A DNA stretch of 64,000 nt from Pontibaca salina (lineage in GTDB: Bacteria; Pseudomonadota; Alphaproteobacteria; Rhodobacterales; Rhodobacteraceae), in the NCBI RefSeq assembly GCF_016307205.1, contig NZ_JAEIJD010000006.1, forward strand, positions 141,644-205,643. The letters are read 5' to 3'. A model generated the notes under the pieces. That model was not told the DNA's origin, did no database searches, and worked only from the letters and a program-made list of their open reading frames with translations. This document shows positions 15,032 to 23,493 of the stretch, piece by piece. The translations under genes were made by a program, and so were the position numbers. How positions within the stretch are numbered: position 1 is the stretch's first letter; each line of letters starts with the position of its first letter.

Positions 15032-17212
15032 GTGCGCAAACCGTTCCACTCTCCGCCCCCACGTCGTGACGTGTCGGAAATTCTATTTGTTCTTGCCTCC
15101 ATCTCAAACCACCGCCGGAACGCGGCCCTGATTGCCTTAGCGAGTATCATCGCTTCGCCTTTAGCCGCGCAGCCGTCGGAAAGTAAGGATGCCAATGCAA
15201 TCTGGCTGGGCACCATCACGCTAGATGGGGCTTCGGTCGGCTCGGGCCTTGATCTGCAGACACCGTCAAATGCGGGTAGCCGGTTGGATTTGACACCCTT
15301 TGAAACCCCTGCCAGCGTGCAAGTGATCGACAGCGAGACAATCCGCCAACGCGCCCAGCGCGACGTCAATCAGGCTATTGTTCAAAACAGCACAGGTATC
15401 AGCTTTCACGGCTCGCCGGGCAATGGTGGCACATCGTTCAGCATGCGCGGTTTCACCGGACACGGTTCGGTGACCCGGCTTTATGATGGCACAAGGCTGT
15501 ATCCCGGTTCTGGCACCGTTACCTTTCCCTTCGACAGTTGGAGTGTCGATCGCATCGAAATTCTGAATGGCCCCGCCTCGGTGTTGTATGGCGAGGGCGG
15601 TGTTGGCGGTGCGATCAACATCATCCCCAAGAAGCCACTGACCGATTACAGCCGCAACGAGATCCGCACGACGCTTGGCACCGACGGCCAGCGCGGCGTG
15701 GCATTCGGCAGCGCCGGACCGCTTAACGAGGCGCTCGCCTATAGTTTTGATATCAGTGGCAATGCTTCGGACGGATGGCTGGATCGCAACCCCACATCAA
15801 GCCTGTCGTTCTCCGGCGCGCTGCGTTGGCAGTTGACCGACGATCTGTCGCTCACCTTGTCACATGCTTACAGCGACAATCAGCCCGGCACCTATTTCGG
15901 CACGCCACTGGTGGATGGCAAGCTCGACACGCGGGTGCGCTATCGCAATTACAACGTTGCGGATGATCTGGTGCGCTTCAAGGATGGCTATACCCAGCTG
16001 CAGGCCGAATGGAGGCCTGCTGACAATATCACCTTGAAAAGCAACACTTATTACCTGACCAGCGACCGCAATTGGCGCAACGTTGAAGGCTACAAGTTCA
16101 ACACTGAATCTGGCAAGGTGGACCGCAGTGTCTACATCGCGATCAACCATGATCTGGAACAGGTCGGTCATCGCACCGATGCCACGATCACGACCACGCC
16201 GGGCGGGATGGAAAACACCACGACCATCGGTTTCGATGTGAACCGGATCAGTTTCAAGAACACCAATAATTCGCCCTATGAAGGTTATTCGGAGGTTGAT
16301 TTCCTGAACCCAGAGCCGGGGGTTTTTGGCCCTCATACGCTGACAACCAACACCGATACGACCACAAACCAATATGCATTATTTGTGGATAACCGGCTGA
16401 AAGTGAACGATCAATGGGCGGTGGTCGGCGGTCTGCGTTATGATCATTTGCGCGTCAGCCGTGTCGCTCCGGCCTTTACCACAGATTTTGATTCCCTCAG
16501 TTGGCGCCTCGGGCTGGTTTATAATCCGGTCCCGGATGTTGCGCTCTACGCGCAATATTCACGCGCCGCCGAGCCGATCGGCAATATGCTGTCGCTGCGT
16601 GACGACTATAAAGATCTGAAGCTGACCACGGCGCGTCAAGCAGAGGTCGGCGTGAAATTCGCCTTCCTTGACGGCCGCGCCGACGCGACCCTTGCGGCTT
16701 ATCGCATTGTCAAAAACGATCTGCTGGCGCGCGATCCCGATGACCGAAGCGTCACCAATCAAATCGGCCAGCAAAGCTCAAAAGGACTCGAGGCTGCCAT
16801 CGGTCTGGAGGTGACGCCGAGCCTGCGCATCGATATGAACGGGGCGTTGGTGTCCCCCCGTTATGATGATTATATCCAGTCTGAAACAACCGACTATTCG
16901 GGCAGGCGCCCGGCCAATACGCCGCGCCGGGTTGCCAATATCTGGGGGTCTTGGGGCTTTGCCGAGGGCTGGACGGCGCGGGCAGGGGCGCATTACGTGG
17001 CCGAGGCTTACACCAGCGACAATAACTTAACGACCCGCCCGTCTTACACGCTGGTCAACGCCGGGCTCCAATGGGCTCCGCGCGAAAATATGACGCTCGA
17101 TCTGAATATCTACAATCTCACCGATCGAATCTATGCCAGTTCGGGCGGCGCGACCCAATGGTTGCTCGGCGCGCCGCGCAGTGCCTCGCTCGACCTTCAT
17201 ATCCGGTTTTAA
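15032..17212 (+). CDS. TonB-dependent outer-membrane receptor, riboswitch-controlled (probable cobalamin receptor)
   Basis: About 726 residues: export signal (NAALIALASIIASPLAAQ), TonB-box/plug region (ETPASVQVIDSETIRQRA, ISFHGSPGNGGTSFSMRGF, RIEILNGPASVLYGEG, INIIPKKP), a 22-strand-type barrel, and a terminal barrel strand ending LHIRF. The plug wording is that of siderophore receptors, yet the gene lies directly behind a B12 riboswitch and before BtuCDF-like genes, so a corrinoid is the more likely ligand. The start is uncertain. GTG 15032 has GGAG eight bases upstream; GTG 15071 is an alternative. TTG 14915 is rejected because it lies inside riboswitch helix P1. Two bases separate this gene from the ATPase. 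Confidence 0.85.
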   Translation: MRKPFHSPPPRRDVSEILFVLASISNHRRNAALIALASIIASPLAAQPSESKDANAIWLGTITLDGASVGSGLDLQTPSNAGSRLDLTPFETPASVQVIDSETIRQRAQRDVNQAIVQNSTGISFHGSPGNGGTSFSMRGFTGHGSVTRLYDGTRLYPGSGTVTFPFDSWSVDRIEILNGPASVLYGEGGVGGAINIIPKKPLTDYSRNEIRTTLGTDGQRGVAFGSAGPLNEALAYSFDISGNASDGWLDRNPTSSLSFSGALRWQLTDDLSLTLSHAYSDNQPGTYFGTPLVDGKLDTRVRYRNYNVADDLVRFKDGYTQLQAEWRPADNITLKSNTYYLTSDRNWRNVEGYKFNTESGKVDRSVYIAINHDLEQVGHRTDATITTTPGGMENTTTIGFDVNRISFKNTNNSPYEGYSEVDFLNPEPGVFGPHTLTTNTDTTTNQYALFVDNRLKVNDQWAVVGGLRYDHLRVSRVAPAFTTDFDSLSWRLGLVYNPVPDVALYAQYSRAAEPIGNMLSLRDDYKDLKLTTARQAEVGVKFAFLDGRADATLAAYRIVKNDLLARDPDDRSVTNQIGQQSSKGLEAAIGLEVTPSLRIDMNGALVSPRYDDYIQSETTDYSGRRPANTPRRVANIWGSWGFAEGWTARAGAHYVAEAYTSDNNLTTRPSYTLVNAGLQWAPRENMTLDLNIYNLTDRIYASSGGATQWLLGAPRSASLDLHIRF

Positions 17213-17213
17213 C

Positions 17214-17990
17214 ATGGCGCTGGATCTGCAGGTGCGCGACCTGTCTTGGGGGCCGCGCCCAGACCGGCGGATCATCGAAGCGATCAGCTTTGATGTCCCG
17301 GCCGGATCGACCACGGTGATTGTCGGCCCGAATGGGGCCGGCAAATCCACGCTGCTGCGCAGTATCTACCGGCAAAACCGCCCCACCACCGGGAAGGTAC
17401 TGGTCGGCGGGCGCAATATTTGGCGGCTCTCCATGCGTGATGTCTCGCGCCTGATCGCGGCAGTACTGCAAGAGGTTGCGCCGGATTTCTCCTTTACCGT
17501 GCGTGAAGTCGTTGCAATGGGCCGCATCCCCTATTGCCGGGGGCTTTTTGCGCACGGCAGGGCCAATGAGCAGATCATCGAAAAAGCATTGGCCGACTTT
17601 CGACTTATTGAGTTCGCAAACCGTTCCTTTAGCAGGCTTTCAGGCGGTGAAAAGCAGCGGGCATTGCTGGCGCGCGCGATCGTGCAAGAGCCCCAACTGC
17701 TGATTTTGGATGAGCCGACCAACCATCTGGATATCCGCCACCAGCTAGAAATCATCGAAATGCTGAAACGTCTGAACCTGACGGTTCTGATCACGCTGCA
17801 TGATCTGAATTTGGCCGCGTCTCTTGCGGATCAGGTGCTGGTCATGCGTCAGGGTCGGATCTGCGCAATTGGCCCGCCACTGGCCACATTGACGGCGCAG
17901 ACCATTCGCTCGGCTTTTGATGTCGAAGCCCATATCGACCACCATCCCCGCACCGGAAAGCCGCGCCTGTCCTTTGATCTGTCTCCTTGA
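17214..17990 (+). CDS. ABC importer ATP-binding protein, BtuD/FecE type
   Basis: 258 residues with a complete ATPase cassette: Walker A GPNGAGKST (near residue 40), Q-loop AAVLQEVAPDFSF, signature LSGGEKQRALLARA (near 143), Walker B LLILDEPTNHLD and switch histidine LITLHDLNLAA. This is the iron-siderophore/cobalamin importer subfamily. ATG 17214 follows the receptor stop by one base, so translation is coupled. Given the B12 riboswitch, this is probably the energising subunit for cobalamin uptake through the inner membrane; iron-siderophore transport is the alternative. Confidence 0.88.
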   Translation: MALDLQVRDLSWGPRPDRRIIEAISFDVPAGSTTVIVGPNGAGKSTLLRSIYRQNRPTTGKVLVGGRNIWRLSMRDVSRLIAAVLQEVAPDFSFTVREVVAMGRIPYCRGLFAHGRANEQIIEKALADFRLIEFANRSFSRLSGGEKQRALLARAIVQEPQLLILDEPTNHLDIRHQLEIIEMLKRLNLTVLITLHDLNLAASLADQVLVMRQGRICAIGPPLATLTAQTIRSAFDVEAHIDHHPRTGKPRLSFDLSP

Positions 17991-18000
17991 AAGCTTTGCA

Positions 18001-18951
18001 ATGAATTATCTGGTTTTACTGCTTTCCACCGCCGTCCTGTTTCTGGCGGCACAGCCTTCTTTGGTTAACGCCTTTCCACTCACAGTCATCAGCTGCGACC
18101 GTGAGATGACCATGGTCTCCCCACCAGAGCGCGCGATCGCCCATGGTTCTAATCTGGTCGAAATCATGATGGCCCTGGGGCTGGAAGATCGGATGCTGGG
18201 CTATACTGGGCGCATTAACATCGACGAAACGGAAGGGCTGTATCCAGGCGTAACACAACTGCGCCAGCTTCAGCGCGACACGCCCAATCTGGAAATGATT
18301 TTGGATGCCGAGAGCGACTTTTATTTTGCCGGTTGGAGCTATGGTATGCGCGTCGGCGGAGAGGTCACGCCAGACAGCCTCGCCCGCTATGATGTCCCGG
18401 TCTATGAACTGTCAGAATCCTGTATCAGGCTGGGCCAGAAAAATGGCGCAAGCTTCGATTACCTGTACCGCGACCTCGAAAATTTGGCAGCAATATTCGG
18501 CGTCCCCAACCGCGCTGAGGCCTTGATTTCGGACTATCGCAATCGGCTTGAGAAGGTGCTGGCACAGGTCGCTCAGCGCGAGCATTGGCCACGTATTTTT
18601 GTCTATGATTCCGGAGAAAAGGTTCCGTTCACGGCCGGCGGATTTGCCATGCCGCAGGCGATTATCACAGCTGCCGGGGGCGAAAATATCGCCGCAGATA
18701 TCGACAACAGTTGGGTGCGCATCGATTGGGAAACCGTGGCTGCACGCGACCCGGAGGTGGTTGTGATTGTCGATTACGGTGCGATTACCGCTGCAGAAAA
18801 AATTACATATATTAAAGAACACGCAGCCCTTTCTCATATTTCCGCCGTGAGAAATGACCGTTTTTTGGTCCTAAGTTATAGTGATCTGACGCCCGGGCCT
18901 CGCAATATTGATGCGGTTGAGCGATTAGCTGATTTTCTGATTGCGGGCTGA
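18001..18951 (+). CDS. periplasmic substrate-binding protein, BtuF/FepB type
   Basis: 316 residues with a signal peptide (YLVLLLSTAVLFLAAQPSLVNA). A class III binding-protein body follows: PERAIAHGSNLVEIMMALGLEDRMLGYTG near residues 40-65, a long helical linker, and a C-terminal lobe (EHAALSHISAVRNDRFLVLSYSDLTPGPRNIDAVERL, quoted in part). It would capture the ligand delivered by the TonB receptor and hand it to the permease. ATG 18001 sits ten bases after the ATPase stop. The ligand is inferred to be a corrinoid from the riboswitch. Confidence 0.85.
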   Translation: MNYLVLLLSTAVLFLAAQPSLVNAFPLTVISCDREMTMVSPPERAIAHGSNLVEIMMALGLEDRMLGYTGRINIDETEGLYPGVTQLRQLQRDTPNLEMILDAESDFYFAGWSYGMRVGGEVTPDSLARYDVPVYELSESCIRLGQKNGASFDYLYRDLENLAAIFGVPNRAEALISDYRNRLEKVLAQVAQREHWPRIFVYDSGEKVPFTAGGFAMPQAIITAAGGENIAADIDNSWVRIDWETVAARDPEVVVIVDYGAITAAEKITYIKEHAALSHISAVRNDRFLVLSYSDLTPGPRNIDAVERLADFLIAG

Positions 18952-18967
18952 ACGGGAGGTGAGGGCA

Positions 18968-19987
18968 TTGTCGAGCTGGCGTTTTATCGTGATCTGTATA
19001 ATCGGCGTCGTTCTCTGCCTGTTATCGATCACGCTGTCGGTTAGTATCGGCTCGACCAAGATCCCTGTTCGTACGGTCTGGTCTATTGTGCTGCATAAAC
19101 TATCCCTGACTTCGGTTTCGCCGGATTGGGGTTTGGGGCGCGAAAACATCGTGTGGAATCTGCGACTGCCCCGCGCGCTGTTGGCCGCATTGGTCGGGGC
19201 GGGCCTTGGGGTCGCGGGTGGCGTGATGCAAAGCGTGACCAGAAATCCTCTTGCTGACCCGCACTTGTTGGGGGTCTCGGCCGGAGCAGGATTTGGCGCC
19301 AATCTGGCCATCCTGTTGGTCGGAAATTTATTAGGTGTGTTGACGGTACCGCTGTTTGCCTTCGCAGGCGCGCTGGCGGCTACTTTTGTCGTTGTTTTGG
19401 TGGCGGGATTCAGCGCCAGCATAGGGCCCACGCGGCTGGTGCTGGCGGGGCTGGCGGTGTCCTTTGTTATAGCGGCTGGCAGCAATGTGCTGATCATGCT
19501 GGCGGATCCGCGTGCGATCAGTTCGGTAGTGTTTTGGATGTTAGGGAGCTTCGGTTTCGCGCAATGGAACAATCTTTTGATTCCAGCCGTCGCCTTGCTG
19601 TTCAGCCTAATCGTTTTTTTCCGTTATTCGCAGCAGCTCAATGCCTTGGCGATGGGCGACGAGAGCGCGGCCACGCTGGGGATAAATGTCCGCCGTCTGC
19701 GGGTTCTGATCCTCACCGTCAGCGCCCTTCTGACGGGGGTCTTGGTGGCCTTTTCCGGTATGATTGGTTTTGTCGGCCTGATGATGCCACATATCGCGCG
19801 GTTGCTGATCGGTGGGGACAATGGCCGGGTGCTTCCAGCCAGTGCTTTGCTGGGTGCAATCTTCCTTGTGCTGTCAGACGTTGCTGCGCGAAGATTGACA
19901 GCCCCAAACGACATGCCCATCGGCGTGGTAACCGGATTGATCGGGGGGCTCTTCTTTATAGCTCTGCTGACCCGGTACCGCGAGTAG
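18968..19987 (+). CDS. ABC importer permease, BtuC/FecCD family
   Basis: 339 residues with about ten hydrophobic segments. FecCD/BtuC signature stretches are present: LPRALLAALVGAGLGVAGGVMQ, TRNPLADPHLLGVSAGAGFGAN and GFVGLMMPHIARLLIGGDNG (each quoted in part). I chose TTG 18968 because the purine-rich GGGAGGTGAGGG ends three bases before it; TTG 18941 overlaps the preceding gene and lacks a ribosome binding site. It completes the four-gene riboswitch operon. Confidence 0.87.
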   Translation: MSSWRFIVICIIGVVLCLLSITLSVSIGSTKIPVRTVWSIVLHKLSLTSVSPDWGLGRENIVWNLRLPRALLAALVGAGLGVAGGVMQSVTRNPLADPHLLGVSAGAGFGANLAILLVGNLLGVLTVPLFAFAGALAATFVVVLVAGFSASIGPTRLVLAGLAVSFVIAAGSNVLIMLADPRAISSVVFWMLGSFGFAQWNNLLIPAVALLFSLIVFFRYSQQLNALAMGDESAATLGINVRRLRVLILTVSALLTGVLVAFSGMIGFVGLMMPHIARLLIGGDNGRVLPASALLGAIFLVLSDVAARRLTAPNDMPIGVVTGLIGGLFFIALLTRYRE

Positions 19988-20003
19988 CAAAAGCGATCAC
20001 GGC

Positions 20004-20040
20004 AGCGGGCAAATCCGATTGAACGCAATATGCCCTAAGC
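20004..20040 (+). repeat. 37-bp direct repeat, left copy
   Basis: A 37-base element starting AGCGGGCAAATCCG and ending TATGCCCTAAGC. It matches a second copy at 22357-22393 at 32 of 37 positions, with sharp ends on both sides. The pair brackets the mntR to superoxide-dismutase module. Confidence 0.7.
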
Positions 20041-20109
20041 TGCCAAAAACCACTCGGCGAATCGGGGGAGCAGCACAAATATCGGCCCGTTCTGCAGCGC
20101 AACGGCTTG

Positions 20110-20589
20110 TTATATGGCGGTTGTTTCCGTTGCTGCAGAGCCTCGATCCACGAAACGTGCAAAAGCCGCCAAGGTTTCCTCGCTGACGTGGTGCTCGATG
20201 CCTTCGGTATCGGCTTCGGCGATGTCCGGGTCAACGCCGAGCGCAATCAGAAAATCACGCACCAGAACATGTCGGCGGCGCGATTCCTGGGCGATTGTGC
20301 GGCCTTTTTCCGTCAGCACGAGTGGCTGATAAGGCGCGTCTTCGATCAGGCCATCGCCGACCAGACGCTGTACGCGGTTGGTGACCGTTGCGTTTGACAC
20401 TCCGAACCGCTCGGCCAGATGGCTGGTGCGCACATCATCTTGGACCCGCGCCAGCTCGGCAATCATTTCCACATAATCCTCAACGATCTCGCGACGGTGG
20501 GCGTCGCGCACCCGTTTGAAGTTATGCGCGTGTTTTTCAGCGGACGGAACATCCGGGTAAGGGCAGGGGGGATGGGGTTTGGTCTCCAT
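20110..20589 (-). CDS. mntR: MntR-type manganese-responsive regulator (DtxR family)
   Basis: 159 residues. A winged helix (VRTSHLAERFGVSNATVTNRVQRL, quoted in part, near residues 52-76) is followed by the DtxR-family metal and dimerisation domain: LTEKGRTIAQESRRRHVLVRDFL, then ADTEGIEHHVSEETL with the expected glutamate and histidine ligands. Such regulators repress manganese-uptake or manganese-responsive genes when Mn(II) is sufficient. It diverges from the small gene at 20733 with two palindromic boxes in between, so it is probably autoregulated and controls the neighbours. A histidine- and cysteine-bearing N-terminal tail precedes the DNA-binding domain. Confidence 0.88.
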   Translation of the reverse strand: METKPHPPCPYPDVPSAEKHAHNFKRVRDAHRREIVEDYVEMIAELARVQDDVRTSHLAERFGVSNATVTNRVQRLVGDGLIEDAPYQPLVLTEKGRTIAQESRRRHVLVRDFLIALGVDPDIAEADTEGIEHHVSEETLAAFARFVDRGSAATETTAI

Positions 20590-20625
20590 GCAGACATCCT
20601 ACCCATTAGACCGTGCGGATACAAT

Positions 20626-20643
20626 ATTTAGCTTCAGCTAAGA
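20626..20643. promoter_or_regulatory. MntR-type operator, distal to the + gene (imperfect)
   Basis: ATTTAGCTTCAGCTAAGA: arms TTTAGCT and AGCTAAG around a 2-base centre. It lies 37-54 bases upstream of the mntR start and shares its core with the second box 31 bases away. Confidence 0.65.
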
Positions 20644-20656
20644 ATCTGATTGACTC

Positions 20657-20674
20657 ATTTAGCCGAGGCTAAAT
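20657..20674. promoter_or_regulatory. MntR-type operator (perfect palindrome)
   Basis: ATTTAGCCGAGGCTAAAT has perfect 8-base arms around GA. TTTAGCC/GGCTAAA palindromes are typical sites for DtxR/MntR-family metal regulators. It lies 59-76 bases before the gene at 20733, so repression of both directions is possible. Confidence 0.75.
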
Positions 20675-20732
20675 ATATTGCCCGTGGGCTCGACGAGATC
20701 GGGTCAGAACGGATCAGGTAAAGGAGTGGTTC

Positions 20733-21266
20733 ATGTCCGATCTACGCCAGGCCGCACCCCCACAGGTTGCGGATTTTCAAACAACATATGCGACCGATCG
20801 GAATTGGCAGCATCTTATGCGCACCGCAAATACTGCCTATCAATGCGGTGATCAGGTTGCCGCCCTCGGCTATTATCGAAACGCTCTGCAAGAGGCGGAA
20901 CGATTGATTGCATGTGCGGAACGTTGCAACGGCCCTGAAGCCGCGGCGATGATTCTGGTGATCTCGCACCACAATATTGCCCAATTGGCTGCTGAATCGG
21001 GTCATTGGGATCTTGTCCGGCAGCATTATCAAGAGCCCTTCGACCGTTTGCTGGCCTTGGCAAGCCTCCCCACGACTCCGAACCAGTTGCGGCAAGCCTG
21101 CGTTGAGAACCTCAAACAGGCCACCATCGCATTGGCCACACATCTGCAGACTAGCGGCGCTCCCGGTGAAGCCGTTGCTCGGGTAATCAATAGGGCGCGC
21201 TGCGTGGTGTCCGCTCCATCCGACAGATCCGAAAGGCCCGCTCCGGCCAGACCACGTTTCTCATAA
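20733..21266 (+). CDS. helical (TPR-like) protein of unknown function upstream of sod
   Basis: 177 residues, no signal peptide, predominantly helical by composition. Possible TPR-like pairs are NWQHLMRTANTAYQCGDQVAALGYYRNAL and ILVISHHNIAQLAAESGHWDLVRQHY (quoted in part), followed by a basic, proline-rich tail. AAAGGAGTGGTTC precedes ATG 20733. It is 31 bases before the superoxide dismutase gene and behind the MntR boxes. A small uncharacterised gene before a Mn-superoxide dismutase is also known from the pseudomonad fumC-orfX-sodA operon, a suggestive parallel rather than proven homology. It might assist metal loading or sensing; this is inference. Confidence 0.65.
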   Translation: MSDLRQAAPPQVADFQTTYATDRNWQHLMRTANTAYQCGDQVAALGYYRNALQEAERLIACAERCNGPEAAAMILVISHHNIAQLAAESGHWDLVRQHYQEPFDRLLALASLPTTPNQLRQACVENLKQATIALATHLQTSGAPGEAVARVINRARCVVSAPSDRSERPAPARPRFS

Positions 21267-21297
21267 TCCTAACCATCTGCTCAAAGAAGGAAGTTAA

Positions 21298-21900
21298 ATG
21301 TTTTCGCTCCCCGAATTGCCCTACGCCATGGATGCGTTGGCACCCTCGATGTCTGCCGAGACGCTGGAGTTTCATTTCGGCAAACATCACAAGGCCTATG
21401 TCGACAAGCTGAATGAACTGATTTCTGGCACCCCGCTTGAGGGGCTTCCATTGGAAGATGTGATCCGTAAATCCGCTGACGATCCGGCACTTGCACAATT
21501 GTTCAATCAGGCGGGTCAGCATTGGAATCACACCCATTTTTGGATGGGGATGCGCCCCGGCGGAGGTGGTGCCATGCCCGGGCATTTGGAAAAGCGCCTC
21601 ATCACGGATTTCGGCTCCATCGAGGCGTTCCGCGCGGAATTCGCGCAGGCCTGTCTGACGCAGTTCGGATCGGGATGGGGCTGGCTGGTTTTTGACGGCG
21701 ACAAGCTGTCTGTCACCAAGACGCCGAATGCGGAAACGCCGATCACCGAGGGTCATGCCGCGCTACTGACCTGTGATGTGTGGGAGCACTCTTATTACAT
21801 CGATCACCGCAACCAGCGCCCGAAATATGTTGAGACCTTCCTGAATGATTTGGTCGACTGGCAAGTGGTTGCTGACCGATTAGAGGCCGTGACCGGGTGA
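21298..21900 (+). CDS. Fe/Mn superoxide dismutase
   Basis: 200 residues with all four metal ligands: His26 (HFGKHHKAY), His78 (HWNHTHFW), Asp160 and His164 (DVWEHSYYIDH). Gln74 in AGQHWNHTHFW is placed as in iron-type enzymes, where the outer-sphere glutamine comes from this helix. Yet the gene stands behind MntR-type boxes, so a manganese or metal-flexible (cambialistic) enzyme is possible. It converts superoxide to oxygen and peroxide in the cytoplasm. AAGGAAGTTAA precedes ATG 21298. A G/C hairpin at 21981-21997 follows. Confidence 0.93.
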   Translation: MFSLPELPYAMDALAPSMSAETLEFHFGKHHKAYVDKLNELISGTPLEGLPLEDVIRKSADDPALAQLFNQAGQHWNHTHFWMGMRPGGGGAMPGHLEKRLITDFGSIEAFRAEFAQACLTQFGSGWGWLVFDGDKLSVTKTPNAETPITEGHAALLTCDVWEHSYYIDHRNQRPKYVETFLNDLVDWQVVADRLEAVTG

Positions 21901-22436
21901 GCCGGAGGCCATTATTTTAAGCATTCAAGTCAACGCCGGGACGATCTGATCGTCGGGAAGATTGTCCCGCCGTTGGCACCGCCCCCACAGCGGGGGCATG
22001 CCGGAATGGGTTTAGCCCAGCGCCACAATCGGGAACACGATTGTTCATTCACGAAAAACCATCCACTACACCCCGCTGAGTTGATCGCGGTCTCCTCTGG
22101 CGCGTGGGACGGCGTAGGCTTTCCGGTGTCAACTGCCCCAGTGCGCAAGCATCCATTTTCAAAGTTCACCGAACTTGTAGGCGGCCGAGCGCTCGTAGAG
22201 GGAAACGACCCTTCCCGAGAATATTCATTTTGGCCGCGATGGCAGGGTTATGGAAATCCGTTTCCGGCATATAAGACTAGCGTGTTGCGTTTGAGTGGAG
22301 TCAATTTTTCGCCTGCCGTCATGCGGTAGCGGTTGCGCAGAAAAGGCATTCATAACAGCGGCCAAATTCGTTTGAACGCAACATGCCTTAAGCGTATCCG
22401 CCGAATGTTCGTGCGGAGATCAGGAAAGCTCGTCGT
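21901..22436. other. 536-base gap with a GC hairpin and repeat sequences
   Basis: No credible gene. A hairpin (GCCCCC at 21981-21986 with GGGGGC at 21992-21997) lies 80 bases after the dismutase stop but lacks a U-run. GCGTGTTGCGTTTGA near 22280 is a partial inverted match to the 37-bp repeat copy at 22357-22393, so the two could fold back on each other. Confidence 0.5.
22357..22393 (+). repeat. 37-bp direct repeat, right copy
   Basis: Starts AGCGGCCAAATTCG and ends CATGCCTTAAGC. It matches the copy at 20004-20040 at 32 of 37 positions in the same orientation. Confidence 0.7.
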
Positions 22437-22940
22437 ATGTTGAGCCTCTTACGCCACTTCTTTGGGCTGTCGCTGGTGGCGATCCTTGCGGCTTGCAGCG
22501 ATGGTTCAGCGGTTATCGAAGCTCGGGTTGAGGAGAATGCGGGACCGGATAATTTCGAAGTGAGCCGATTGCTTGATGATATTCGGATGCAAAACCGGCT
22601 ACCCGGTCTAAAGCGGTCGCCCCGGCTGGATGTCGCGGCCCGTCGGCATGCCACCGATATGGCGCGCAACGGGTTCTTCTCGCATCAGTCTCCTACGACA
22701 GGGGCTGTCGGCGAGCGGGTATCGGCAAGCGGCTATCAGTGGTGCTTCGTTGCGGAAAATATCGCGCGTGGTCAGCGAACGGAAGCGGTTGTGCTGAACT
22801 CGTGGTTGCGCTCACCGGGCCACCGCAAAAACATCCTGTCTAAGCGGGCAGAGGAGTTTGGCTTTGCAAGGGCGAGCGAACCCGGAGCCGCCCAGAGACC
22901 GGTCTGGGTTATGGTTCTTGCGGGGCGCCGGTGCCGTTGA
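22437..22940 (+). CDS. CAP-domain (SCP/PR1-like) lipoprotein
   Basis: 167 residues with a lipoprotein signal ending VAILAACSD (lipobox cysteine near residue 20). A CAP domain follows: LDVAARRHATDMARNGFFSHQSP (near residue 65, quoted in part), GYQWCFVAENIARG, and SWLRSPGHRKNILSKRAEEFGFA with the family histidine. Bacterial members of this family are exported and of poorly known role, some linked to envelope or cell-wall functions. The gene overlaps the convergent cyclo-ligase gene by 32 bases. Confidence 0.8.
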   Translation: MLSLLRHFFGLSLVAILAACSDGSAVIEARVEENAGPDNFEVSRLLDDIRMQNRLPGLKRSPRLDVAARRHATDMARNGFFSHQSPTTGAVGERVSASGYQWCFVAENIARGQRTEAVVLNSWLRSPGHRKNILSKRAEEFGFARASEPGAAQRPVWVMVLAGRRCR

Positions 22941-23493
22941 AGTTTAACACGCGGCTTTGCGTGACCAACATGTCGAGCGGCTGATCCGTCGGCTCAAGCG
23001 GAAGTGACTCGGCTTCCTGTTGGTCAAAGGCGAAGCCGATGGCCAGCGTCGGGCGACGCTGGCGCAAGAGTTCAAGCGTGCGGTCGTAAAAGCCTCCGCC
23101 ATAGCCCAGCCGCCCGCCATAAGCATCGAAGGCGACCAGTGGCACGATGACCAGTTCCGGTTCGAAGAATTCGGGTTCTGCCGGAATTGCCGCGCCGAAA
23201 GGGCCATCTACCAGCGGCATATCCGGGGTCCAGCGGGCAAAGTTCAGCGGCTGATCGGGACCGGGGATTACCGGTATGCCGACCGGCCCATGGGCAGCCG
23301 CTTCGGCCATGGCGGGCAGGGGGTCGATCTCGGTGCGGATGGGCAGATAGCCCGATAGCGGCATGCCGCGATAGCGCGCGAGCACCGCAGCAAGATGCGC
23401 TGCTGCATCCTTGCCGCTGGCCGCATGGGCCGTTTTGCGCCGTGCGAACGCGTCTTTGCGGGCTTTGGTTTTGTCTTTGGTCAAATCAGTCAT
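22909..23493 (-). CDS. 5-formyltetrahydrofolate cyclo-ligase
   Basis: 194 residues with the family pattern: N-terminal KARKDAFARRKTAH, GYLPIRTEIDPLPAM, then the ATP-binding loop PLVAFDAYGGRLGYGGGFYDR near residues 110-130 (quoted in part). The enzyme converts 5-formyl-THF to 5,10-methenyl-THF with ATP, recycling a stalled folate form. Its start overlaps the mgtE stop by four bases (ATGA), so the two genes are co-transcribed. It also overlaps the convergent CAP gene at its 3' end. Confidence 0.9.
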   Translation of the reverse strand: MTDLTKDKTKARKDAFARRKTAHAASGKDAAAHLAAVLARYRGMPLSGYLPIRTEIDPLPAMAEAAAHGPVGIPVIPGPDQPLNFARWTPDMPLVDGPFGAAIPAEPEFFEPELVIVPLVAFDAYGGRLGYGGGFYDRTLELLRQRRPTLAIGFAFDQQEAESLPLEPTDQPLDMLVTQSRVLNFNGTGAPQEP

